DNA of 64,000 nt, taken from the NCBI RefSeq assembly GCF_009936235.1, contig NZ_AP022314.1, positions 2,170,001 to 2,234,000 of the forward strand, read 5' to 3'. The position numbers and the translations under genes were made by a program. The notes beneath the pieces are model-generated. The model had not been told where the DNA came from. It saw only the letters and a program-made list of their open reading frames with translations, and did no database searches. The stretch comes from Mycobacterium xenopi (lineage in GTDB: Bacteria > Actinomycetota > Actinomycetes > Mycobacteriales > Mycobacteriaceae). Numbering within the stretch: position 1 is the stretch's first letter; each line of letters opens with the position of its first letter. This document shows positions 7,393 through 14,801 of this stretch, in pieces.

Positions 7393-8109
7393 TCAGGCCG
7401 CGTCGTGAAAGATCAGCCCCAGCGCATACCGCTCGCCGGAGCGAACGACCGAGACACCGTGGCGCACTGGTGCCGCCGACCAGCCTCGCGCCGACCGCAC
7501 CGGCCGGTCTCTGGTGGTGAACACGTAGCCGTGTCCCTGCGGCAGCTGTGTTGCGGTGCCGCGGGACTGCGCCCGCGGCCGCTGCTCGACGAGCAGGAAC
7601 TCGCCGCCGGTGTAGTCGGTGTCCGGGTCGCTGAGATTGATCACCACTTGAAGGGGAAACACCAACTCGCCGTAGAGGTCTCGGTGCAAAGCGTTCCAGT
7701 CGCCGGTGCGATACTTCAGCAGCAGGGCGGTCGGCCTGGTCTGACCTGCAGCGTGGCAGGTGTTCAACCAGTCAGCGAGGCTGTCCGGCCACGGGTTGCC
7801 CCGGCCGAGCTTGCCCCACCAATCCCGGGCTATCGGCAGCAGCCGCGGATACAGCGCCTCTTTCAGGCACGCGATCGGCTCGGGATACGGCTCGCGGAAG
7901 TACCGATATTCCCCGGCGCCGTAGCGGTGGCGCCCCATGTCGACGGTGGCGCGGAACAGCTTGTCGTGGGCGTAGAGCGTGCGCAGCCGAGCCGCCTCAG
8001 CGCGGGTAAGCAGGCGGGGGAGCAGCGCGCCGCCATAGTCGTTGACGTGTGCGGCGATCGCTTCCCAGTCGGCGGAGTCGACGCGCGTGTGCCACCGGGT
8101 GGAGGGCAT
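7393..8109 (-). CDS. 2-oxoglutarate/Fe(II)-dependent oxygenase (DUF2086/PF09859-like)
   Basis: 238 aa. The Fe(II) ligands are the H-x-D in NALHRDLYGELVFPLQ and the distal His in PVRHGVSVVRSGERYALG, whose Arg would bind 2-oxoglutarate. The jelly-roll strand TDYTGGEFLLVEQRPR is also typical. The family I recall (formerly DUF2086) is described as an oxygenase acting on damaged DNA, but that role is not shown by anything here. It lies upstream of, and in the same direction as, the P450, with only 62 nt between the two coding regions. Confidence 0.8.
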   Translation of the reverse strand: MPSTRWHTRVDSADWEAIAAHVNDYGGALLPRLLTRAEAARLRTLYAHDKLFRATVDMGRHRYGAGEYRYFREPYPEPIACLKEALYPRLLPIARDWWGKLGRGNPWPDSLADWLNTCHAAGQTRPTALLLKYRTGDWNALHRDLYGELVFPLQVVINLSDPDTDYTGGEFLLVEQRPRAQSRGTATQLPQGHGYVFTTRDRPVRSARGWSAAPVRHGVSVVRSGERYALGLIFHDAA

Positions 8110-8141
8110 CGCCGGACACCGTCCTCGTGTGCTCTGGTCAC

Positions 8142-8158
8142 GGTTGTTACCGACAACC
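8142..8158. promoter_or_regulatory. Short inverted repeat between the 2OG oxygenase and rnpB
   Basis: GGTTGT (8142-8147) and ACAACC (8153-8158) flank a 5-nt centre. It sits 33 nt upstream of the oxygenase start on the minus strand. It could be an operator or simply chance; support is weak. Confidence 0.3.
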
Positions 8159-8243
8159 TAAACCCACAGCTGGGCCGATCGCGGAATGCCTGCGGCTGGG
8201 CGAGGGTTGACTGTCACGGCTGGTCCCGGCAGCGCACGCCGAG

Positions 8244-8249
8244 TACGGT
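8244..8249 (+). promoter_or_regulatory. -10 element TACGGT for rnpB
   Basis: TACGGT lies 8 nt before the mature 5' end of RNase P RNA at 8258. No strong -35 is visible at the standard spacing; a TTGACT at 8207-8212 is too far upstream to be its partner. Confidence 0.5.
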
Positions 8250-8257
8250 GGAAGGTC

Positions 8258-8674
<417 letters not shown>

Positions 8675-8695
8675 TGTCGGGACCACCACCCCGGC

Positions 8696-10246
8696 CTAGC
8701 GCCGCATGTTGCGCAAGGCTTTGTCGAGCTTTCGCAGTGCGGGTTCCAGCTGGCGGCGGCAGTTTTCGGCCAAGTCGGCCTCTTGCTGGTACAGCAAACC
8801 GTAGGTGAAGGTGTCTTCGCCGGCGGCGTGCGCGGCGTCGGCCTGCTGAATCAGATGCTGCCGGCTGACCACGCTGTCCTGGTGATCGCCGAGCAAGGTT
8901 TGGATGGCCTTCGCCTGCTCTGCGACCTTCGTCGCGTCCATCGCCGCCGCCATATAGCGAAGTCGCTTGGCCCTCTTGCGGATTCGGTGCAACGCGTCGT
9001 TGCGTTCGGCTTCGGTGGCCTTGGCCGCGGCCTTAGCGGCCTTGCGTACCCGCTGGTAGGCGGCGTCGATGGTCACCGGCGCCTGTTCGGGTGAAGCCGC
9101 CGGTGGTTTCGCGACCACCGCGTCCAGCGCGTCGAGCAGCCGGAAGTATCGCTGCGAGTGCAGTGCCGTCAACGATCGCTGCAGCCCAGTCTCATAGCGG
9201 CGCCGGGCCTCGTCGACAAGACGCTCTCGCACACGTCCGCGCACCAGCTCCGGCGGCAGGTGGTCGAGTGCTTGCTGGTAACGCTGGGCGAGGACCTCGG
9301 CGTCACGGGCCGCGCCCAGCACCGCGGCTAGCTCCCGAAGTTCGTCGAGGATCCAGGTGTTGTCGGACAGGCCGAACGAGTCCTGCGCGGCCTGAAGCAG
9401 GCTTCGAATTTTGCGGATGGTCACCCGCATCTGATGGACGGCGTCCTCGGTGTTGGCGCGCACGGCGCGATCCCACACCAGCAGATTGTCGACCTGCTCG
9501 GCCAGCGCCTGCTGCACTGGGTCGGCGGGAGGTTCCCGCTCGCCGTCCCGGGACACCGCGAGCACCCGCGCCAGCTTGGATCCGTGCCGGGCCGGCACCG
9601 CCCCGGCGTCGAACAGCCGGTTGCTCAGCCGCTCCAGCAGCTCGACACCGGCGGTGTCGGTGTTGCGGAGCTCCAATTCCCACTCACGCCATCGCTGCTC
9701 GGTAGGCTCGCCGCCGCCGGACCCCTCCGACCAGGCCGTGACCTGGTCGTCGCAAAACTCGGCCAGCACAGCGTCGTCGGCGCCATACATCACGCGCACC
9801 TGGCGGACGGTGGTGATCCGCGCGACCGGAGCCAGCGGGCGGTCGCGCACGATCGCGCGCACCACGTCGACCAACTCCTCGGGGACCTCGTCGTCGCCGT
9901 CTCGGGCCGCCAACGGAGCGCGGACCTCGGTGCGGCAATCCGGGCCGGCGGGCAACTTCAGATGCCAACCGTCGTCCGTCCCACCCGTGCGCCGGCGCAG
10001 CGTGACCCCCTTGAACGCCAGGTCATGACCGGGGGTGTCGAAGTACACCGCCTCCAGCGTCTGTGCGGGTAACTTCTCTACCCGGGTGACCGCGGCGATG
10101 CCGTCGAACGACGGCGGCACCGTCGAGTCGACCACGTCGAACTTGCGCTCCATTTCCATATGACGTGAGGTGTCTGGAGCCTCGACGGGCATGGCTGCCT
10201 CCGGCACAGCGTCGCCGCAACGGTGGATACGGGTCCAGCCTGCCAC
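8696..10246 (-). CDS. CYTH and CHAD domain-containing protein (Rv2226-like)
   Basis: 516 aa from GTG 10246. Alternative starts are ATG 10192 and ATG 10159, just before MEMERKFDV, where the CYTH triphosphate-tunnel fold begins with its ExExK-like motif. The first ~210 residues are CYTH (charged beta strands such as LKLPAGPDCRTEVRAPL). The rest is a CHAD helical domain rich in His and Arg (DAVHQMRVTIRKIRSLLQ, DALHRIRKRAKRLRYM), which in this family binds polyphosphate. It probably hydrolyses or senses triphosphate or polyphosphate. Length agrees with the M. tuberculosis protein as I recall it. It lies downstream of panB past a strong hairpin. Confidence 0.9.
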   Translation of the reverse strand: MAGWTRIHRCGDAVPEAAMPVEAPDTSRHMEMERKFDVVDSTVPPSFDGIAAVTRVEKLPAQTLEAVYFDTPGHDLAFKGVTLRRRTGGTDDGWHLKLPAGPDCRTEVRAPLAARDGDDEVPEELVDVVRAIVRDRPLAPVARITTVRQVRVMYGADDAVLAEFCDDQVTAWSEGSGGGEPTEQRWREWELELRNTDTAGVELLERLSNRLFDAGAVPARHGSKLARVLAVSRDGEREPPADPVQQALAEQVDNLLVWDRAVRANTEDAVHQMRVTIRKIRSLLQAAQDSFGLSDNTWILDELRELAAVLGAARDAEVLAQRYQQALDHLPPELVRGRVRERLVDEARRRYETGLQRSLTALHSQRYFRLLDALDAVVAKPPAASPEQAPVTIDAAYQRVRKAAKAAAKATEAERNDALHRIRKRAKRLRYMAAAMDATKVAEQAKAIQTLLGDHQDSVVSRQHLIQQADAAHAAGEDTFTYGLLYQQEADLAENCRRQLEPALRKLDKALRNMRR

Positions 10247-10260
10247 ACCGCACTATGTAG

Positions 10261-10324
10261 GCGCGAGCAGACGCAAAATCCCCCGAAACGGTCCGTGTTA
10301 GGGGGATTTTGCGGCTGCTCGCGC
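10261..10324. terminator. Long perfect-stem hairpin of the GCGAGCAGACGCA family
   Basis: GCGCGAGCAG then ACGCAAAATCCCCC on the left pairs with GGGGGATTTTGCG and CTGCTCGCGC on the right, around a short loop. It sits just beyond the panB stop and before the CYTH/CHAD start on the minus strand. The same arms recur at 52736-52797 between convergent genes, so this is a repeated intrinsic-terminator-like element. It lacks a long U-tract, as usual in mycobacteria. Confidence 0.8.
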
Positions 10325-10330
10325 GTACTG

Positions 10331-11176
10331 TCAGAAACTGTGCTCGTCGGCGGGGAAAGTCCCGCTAGCTACCTCTTGGGCGTATTGCATTGCGGCACGG
10401 CGTAATTCGCCCGCGACATCGCCGAAACGCTTGACAAAGCGGGCAGTTTTGCCGCCGGTGAGCCCGGCCATGTCCTGCCAGACCAGCACCTGGGCGTCAC
10501 AGTTCGGACCGGCCCCGATGCCGATGGTCGGGATGGTCAGCTTCCCGGTGATCTGGGTAGCCAACTCGGCGGGAACCATCTCCATCACAACGGAAAACGC
10601 CCCGGCTTCGGCGACGGCGATCGCGTCGGCGATGGTCTGCTCCGCGGCGTCGCCGCGGCCCTGCACCCGAAATCCGCCCAGGCTGTTGACGCTTTGCGGG
10701 GTAAACCCGATGTGCGCCATCACCGGAATCCCGGCGGCTGTCAGGGCAGCGATCTGCTGGGTGACCCGTTCACCTCCCTCGAGCTTGACCGCGTGCGCGC
10801 CGCCCTCTTTCATGAAGCGGGTGGCCGTGGCCAGCGCTGCAGCGGGTCCTGGCTCGTAGCTACCGAATGGCAGGTCGGCGACGACGAGCGCGTGCGGCGC
10901 GCCCCGCACCACGCCGCGAACCAGCGGGATGAGCTCGTCGACCGAGATCGGCACGGTCGTGTCGTAGCCGTAGACCACATTGGCGGCCGAATCACCAACC
11001 AGCAGCACCGGTATGCCGGCGTCGTCGAAAATCCGGGCCGTCGAGTAGTCGTAGGCGGTCAGCATCGCCCACTTGTGGCCGTCGGCCTTCATCTTCTGCA
11101 GGTGGTGGACGCGGGTCTTGGTTCGCGGCGCAGGGGTGGCGTTCGACGCCGCCCCGTAAACGGTGTGCTCAGACAT
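10331..11176 (-). CDS. panB: Ketopantoate hydroxymethyltransferase
   Basis: 281 aa from ATG 11176, the length I recall for M. tuberculosis PanB. It transfers a hydroxymethyl group from 5,10-methylene-THF to alpha-ketoisovalerate, the first committed step to pantothenate and coenzyme A. Signature parts are KWAMLTAYDYSTARIFDDAG, LLVGDSAANVVYGYDTTVP (metal-binding Asp), VKLEGG, PVMAHIGFTPQSVN, and IPTIGIGAGPNCDAQVLVW with the conserved Gly-rich phosphate region. It is divergent from the DGAT/intron locus. In M. tuberculosis panB is divergent directly from the Hip1 gene, so the DGAT and intron are additional here. Confidence 0.96.
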   Translation of the reverse strand: MSEHTVYGAASNATPAPRTKTRVHHLQKMKADGHKWAMLTAYDYSTARIFDDAGIPVLLVGDSAANVVYGYDTTVPISVDELIPLVRGVVRGAPHALVVADLPFGSYEPGPAAALATATRFMKEGGAHAVKLEGGERVTQQIAALTAAGIPVMAHIGFTPQSVNSLGGFRVQGRGDAAEQTIADAIAVAEAGAFSVVMEMVPAELATQITGKLTIPTIGIGAGPNCDAQVLVWQDMAGLTGGKTARFVKRFGDVAGELRRAAMQYAQEVASGTFPADEHSF

Positions 11177-11325
11177 CGTTGTCCTTGGGTGTTGGTCGGT
11201 TCGATCCTCGTGGCCCCGCTGGGTCCCCGGGTTCGTTGGACAGTGCCAGTCTGCCATCTGCCGCAGCCAACACCTACAGCAGGTGCAGTGGACTTTGTCA
11301 CACCCGCAGTCGTTAAGCGATTCCG

Positions 11326-11343
11326 GCGCCGCCGCGGCGGCGC
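11326..11343. promoter_or_regulatory. 18-bp perfect GC palindrome upstream of the DGAT/intron start
   Basis: GCGCCGCCGCGGCGGCGC is perfectly self-complementary and ends 5 nt before the TACCAT -10 hexamer. It could be an operator or a stem recognised by the intron during insertion; class C group II introns favour DNA stem-loops. No U-run follows it. Confidence 0.5.
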
Positions 11344-11348
11344 GGACA

Positions 11349-11354
11349 TACCAT
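11349..11354 (+). promoter_or_regulatory. -10 element TACCAT placing the transcript start at the pre-intron ATG
   Basis: TACCAT is followed by CTGCGC and then ATG at 11361-11363; the group II intron begins at 11364. This is the leaderless TANNNT-N6-ATG spacing. It suggests that the ancestral DGAT gene started at this ATG. Confidence 0.55.
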
Positions 11355-11866
11355 CTGCGCATGGTGCGTCCAGAAAGCTGGATCAGGCTAGCGGGTGGAA
11401 GTCCCGTCCCGGTAAGCACCGGAGCGCCGGGTAGCAGGCCCCGGTTCGTCGCTGAGAGGCGACGGGCTAAGCGGGGTGTCAAGAGCCTCTTTGGAGGGAG
11501 CAAGTGCACGGGCCGTAGCAGCATCGCGAACTCTGCAGCCTCGTCAGATTCACAACAGGAGAGCCGAGCCGCTCATGTCACGGTGAAGGCCACGTCCGGC
11601 GAGTCCCGGTCCGGGGTCAGCTCGTCGGGTCTCCTCGGGGTAGGGGAGATGGCACGTGCACACAGTCTGGTTCGGAACTGGAGAGACCCGTCTGCGCACG
11701 CCCGCGTCGGGCAAGAGACCAAGGGTATAAGCCGATGGTGAAAGTCCTTGGAGCACAGCGGGAGTCCGAGGGGGTCATAGTACCGCTGATCGGCGTGCAG
11801 CATAACGCGTCGGGAGGGAAGGGCCCCTGCTTTGATCACGTGCGCGAAGCGGGTAAGTGTGAGGGC

Positions 11867-13240
11867 ATGACCGGATCGCTCCGGTCCAATAACCCCGGCA
11901 AGCCATTGCTTGCCGTAGCCGATGACGAGCCGTTGAGCCCGTCGGGAGTGAAAGTGCGACAACTGCAACGGGCGCTATGGGCTGCGGCCAAGCAGTCTGA
12001 GGGTCGGCGTTTCCACGCCCTGTTTGACCGTATCTACAGGGGTGACGTCCTGTGGGAGGCGTGGTTTCGCGTGTGCAAGAACAAGGGCGCGGCCGGGGTG
12101 GATCGCATCACCGTGGCCGCGGTGGAGGACTACGGCGTGGACCGCATGTTGCGTGAGTTGCGCGGTGACCTTCGCACGGGTCGTTACCGTCCGGCGCCAG
12201 CGCGCCGGGTGGAGATCCCCAAACCACAGGGCGGTAAGCGGCCGTTGGGGATACCCACGGTGCGAGACCGGGTGGCCCAGGCGGCGGCCAAGATCGTGTT
12301 GGAACCGATTTTCGAGGCGGATTTCTTGTCGTGCTCGTATGGGTTTCGGCCGAGGCGGTCGGCGACGATGGCTAAGGAACGCTTGCGGACCGGGTTCATC
12401 GAGGGCTATCAGTTTGTGGTCGAGTTCGATATCGCCAATTTCTTCGGCGAAATCGACCACGACCGGCTACTGGCTCAGGTCAGTAAACGGGTTTCGGATC
12501 GGCGGGTGCTCAAACTGCTGCGCTTGTGGCTGCAGGCAGGAGTGATGGTCGAAGGTGTGTTGGAGCGGACGGTCGCAGGCACACCGCAGGGCGGGGTGAT
12601 CTCGCCGCTACTGGCCAACATCTACCTGCACGTGCTCGACACTGAGTTATCTGCCCGTGGGGTGGGTGAGTTGGTGCGCTACGCCGATGACGGTGTGGTG
12701 CTGTGTCGCAACGCGGCACAAGCCGAGCACGCCTTGGCGGCGGTGGGAGAAATCTTGGCGTCATTGGGGTTGCGGCTGCATCCGGACAAAACGAAGGTAG
12801 TCGACCTACGGGAGGGTCGGGAGGGGCTGGATTTTCTGGGCTGTCACTTCCGAGCTCGCATGTCGGGGCGGCTGTGGGAACAACGGCGCATCGTGCGCTA
12901 CTACCTGCACCGTTGGCCGTCACAGCGGGCGATGAAGCGGCTGCGGGAGAAGGTCCGCGACCGCACCGGCCGCAACCGCGCCGGGACAGACATCCGCGTC
13001 ATCATCGCGGAGCTGACTCCGATCTTGCGCGGCTGGGGAAATTACTTTCGCACCGGCAACGCCGCCGACAAGTTCACCCAGATCGACCGGTACGTGTGGC
13101 GGCGGTTGTTCCGCTTGATGGTTAAGAAGCGGGGCCGCAACCTTCGTGCTGGGCAAGCTGATCAGTGGACTGAGCCGTGGTTCAACGGGCACGGCCTGTA
13201 TCGACTTCGTGGCACCATCCGTTACCCGAAGGCTGCGTAA
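11867..13240 (+). CDS. ltrA: Group II intron reverse transcriptase/maturase
   Basis: 457 aa from ATG 11867, preceded by GTGAGGG; the open frame extends further upstream but into ribozyme sequence. RT blocks in order: EIPKPQGGKRPLGIPTVRDR (116-135), FVVEFDIANFFGEIDH (183-198), VAGTPQGGVISPLLANIYL (236-254), and the catalytic LVRYADDGVVLC with YADD at 272-275. HPDKTKVVDLREG and FLGCHF follow. The GIIM/domain X maturase region is TPILRGWGNYFRTGNAADKF (384-403). The protein ends at residue 457 with no C-terminal HNH endonuclease. It would assist splicing and retrohome the intron by reverse splicing. All catalytic residues are present, so the element looks active. Confidence 0.95.
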   Translation: MTGSLRSNNPGKPLLAVADDEPLSPSGVKVRQLQRALWAAAKQSEGRRFHALFDRIYRGDVLWEAWFRVCKNKGAAGVDRITVAAVEDYGVDRMLRELRGDLRTGRYRPAPARRVEIPKPQGGKRPLGIPTVRDRVAQAAAKIVLEPIFEADFLSCSYGFRPRRSATMAKERLRTGFIEGYQFVVEFDIANFFGEIDHDRLLAQVSKRVSDRRVLKLLRLWLQAGVMVEGVLERTVAGTPQGGVISPLLANIYLHVLDTELSARGVGELVRYADDGVVLCRNAAQAEHALAAVGEILASLGLRLHPDKTKVVDLREGREGLDFLGCHFRARMSGRLWEQRRIVRYYLHRWPSQRAMKRLREKVRDRTGRNRAGTDIRVIIAELTPILRGWGNYFRTGNAADKFTQIDRYVWRRLFRLMVKKRGRNLRAGQADQWTEPWFNGHGLYRLRGTIRYPKAA

Positions 13241-13262
13241 CCATGTCTAGAAGATCATCGGT

Positions 13263-13348
13263 AAGCCGTGTGCGGGAAAACCGCACGCACGGATTGAAAG
13301 GGGGATGGGGAAACGGGTCTGCCTTGCAGACACCGCGCCCCTGACTAC
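13263..13348 (+). ncRNA. Group II intron domains V and VI
   Basis: Domain V is a 33-34 nt hairpin with the AGC-type catalytic triad (AAGCCGTGTG), a GAAA tetraloop and the closing arm ending CACGGATT. Domain VI follows with a GGGG/CCCC stem and the tail CTGACTAC, whose A before CTAC is the candidate branch point. Confidence 0.8.
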
Positions 13349-13350
13349 CA

Positions 13351-14742
13351 ATGCAACGGCTCAGCGGACTCGACGCCAGCTTTTTGTATCTAGAGACCGC
13401 GTCGCAGCCATTGCATGTCTGCTCGATCCTGGACTTGGACACGTCCACGATGCCGGGCGGCTACACCTTCGACCGTTTCCGCGACAACTTGGCGCTGCGC
13501 ATCAAGGCGATGCCTCAGTTTCGCGAAAAGATCGCCGATAGCCCGTTGAATCTTGATCATCCGGTCTGGGTGGACGACAAGAACTTCGACGTCAGTCGGC
13601 ACCTGCACCGCATCGGGCTGCCGCCGCCGGGGGGTCGAGCCGAACTGGCCGAGATCTGCGGTCATATCGCCTCACTGCCGCTGGACCGCAGCCGCCCGCT
13701 GTGGGAGATGTGGGTCATCGAGGGTGTGGCGGGCACCAATCCCCGGGAAGACGGCCGGCTGGCGGTGATGACCAAGGTGCACCATGCCTGCGTGGACGGC
13801 ATGACCGGTGCGAATTTGATGTCGCAGCTGTGTAGCACCGAAGCCGACGCTCCCGCACCGGATCCGGTCGACGGGGTCGGCGACGCCAACCATATCCAGA
13901 TCGCGCTGAGCGGGCTGGCGAAGTTCGCTTCGCGCCCAATGCATTTGATGAATGTGTTGCCCAACACGGTGTCGTCGATGGTGGAGACGTTGGCGCGGGC
14001 GCGCGCCGGTTTGGCGATGGCGCCTCCGTTCGCCGCGCCGCCGACCGCGTTCAACGCCCCCGTCACCGGCAGGCGCAACATTGCTTATGCGCAGCTAGAT
14101 CTCGAGGACATCAAAACCATCAAGAACCACTTCAACGTCAAGGTGAACGACGTGGTGATGGCGCTGGTTTCCGGTGTGCTGCGCCAATTCTTGCTCGACC
14201 GGGGTGAACTGCCCGACTCGTCATTGGTTGCAATGGTGCCGGTTTCGGTGCACGGCAAGTCTGATCGGCCTGGCCGCAACCAGATTTCCGGGATGTTTTC
14301 CCGTCTGGAGACCCAGATCGCCGACCCTGCCGAGCGGTTAAAGGCCATAGCTGAGGCGAATTCTGTTGCTAAACAACATAGTTCGGCCATAAGCGCCACG
14401 CTGTTGCAGGATTGGTCGCAATTTGCGGCGCCCGCGGTGTTCGGTCTGGCGATGCGGGCCTATGCCCGGACCCGGCTGACCAGAAGCCGCCCGGTGCACA
14501 ACCTGGTGATCTCGAATGTGCCCGGACCGCAGAATCCCCTGTACATGCTCGGCTGCGAGGTCAAAGCGATGTACCCGCTGGGACCGGTGTTCCACGGCTC
14601 GGGCCTGAACATCACCGTGATGTCGCTGAACGGCAAGCTCGACGTCGGGATCATCTCCTGCCCCGAACTACTGCCGGACTTATGGAACCTGGCAGACGAC
14701 TTCGCGGTGGCAATGGAAGAGCTGCTCCTGGCGAGCCGGTAG
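13351..14742 (+). CDS. Wax ester synthase / diacylglycerol acyltransferase (WS/DGAT)
   Basis: 463 aa. The N-terminus MQRLSGLDASFLYLETASQP is typical of mycobacterial Tgs proteins. The catalytic HHxxxDG motif is KVHHACVDGMTG, with His144-His145 and Asp149. The C-terminal half carries NLVISNVPGPQNPLYMLG, a structural signature of the family. It joins acyl-CoA to diacylglycerol or a long alcohol to make triacylglycerol or wax ester storage lipid at the membrane. Its ATG lies 2 nt after the likely end of the group II intron, and there is no convincing ribosome binding site in the intron tail. Expression may therefore depend on splicing to the leaderless promoter at 11349. It is not at this position in M. 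tuberculosis. Confidence 0.93.
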   Translation: MQRLSGLDASFLYLETASQPLHVCSILDLDTSTMPGGYTFDRFRDNLALRIKAMPQFREKIADSPLNLDHPVWVDDKNFDVSRHLHRIGLPPPGGRAELAEICGHIASLPLDRSRPLWEMWVIEGVAGTNPREDGRLAVMTKVHHACVDGMTGANLMSQLCSTEADAPAPDPVDGVGDANHIQIALSGLAKFASRPMHLMNVLPNTVSSMVETLARARAGLAMAPPFAAPPTAFNAPVTGRRNIAYAQLDLEDIKTIKNHFNVKVNDVVMALVSGVLRQFLLDRGELPDSSLVAMVPVSVHGKSDRPGRNQISGMFSRLETQIADPAERLKAIAEANSVAKQHSSAISATLLQDWSQFAAPAVFGLAMRAYARTRLTRSRPVHNLVISNVPGPQNPLYMLGCEVKAMYPLGPVFHGSGLNITVMSLNGKLDVGIISCPELLPDLWNLADDFAVAMEELLLASR

Positions 14743-14801
14743 CGGCCACGGCGCGCGGGCTAACCGGAGCCTGCGGTCGTCGCATGGCAGCATGGTTGGT
14801 C

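Larger units (their letters stand above)
11364..13348 (+). mobile_element. Complete group II intron with reverse transcriptase/maturase
   Basis: The 5' end is GTGCG at 11364, the canonical group II start, followed by typical domain I sequence (GGCTAGCGGGTGGAAGTCCC). Bases 11364-11866 are non-coding domains I-IV. The maturase gene follows. Domain V is at about 13263-13295 (AAGCCGTGTGCGGGAAAACC and its pairing arm ending ACGGATT, with a GAAA loop), and domain VI runs to a CTGACTAC end. The 3' boundary is most likely 13348 (ending in AC); 13352 (ending in AAT) is possible. It lies in the sense direction between a leaderless ATG and the DGAT frame. The encoded protein lacks an HNH endonuclease domain, which fits class C to F introns. 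Confidence 0.9.

Noticed and set aside
11867..13240. Retron or diversity-generating retroelement
   Set aside because: The RT has group II maturase features and intron domains on both sides; no msr/msd, template repeat or variable target gene is visible.
14412..14801. Long N-terminal extension of the Hip1-type protein
   Set aside because: It overlaps the end of the DGAT gene in another frame and precedes a clear lipoprotein signal starting at 14802.
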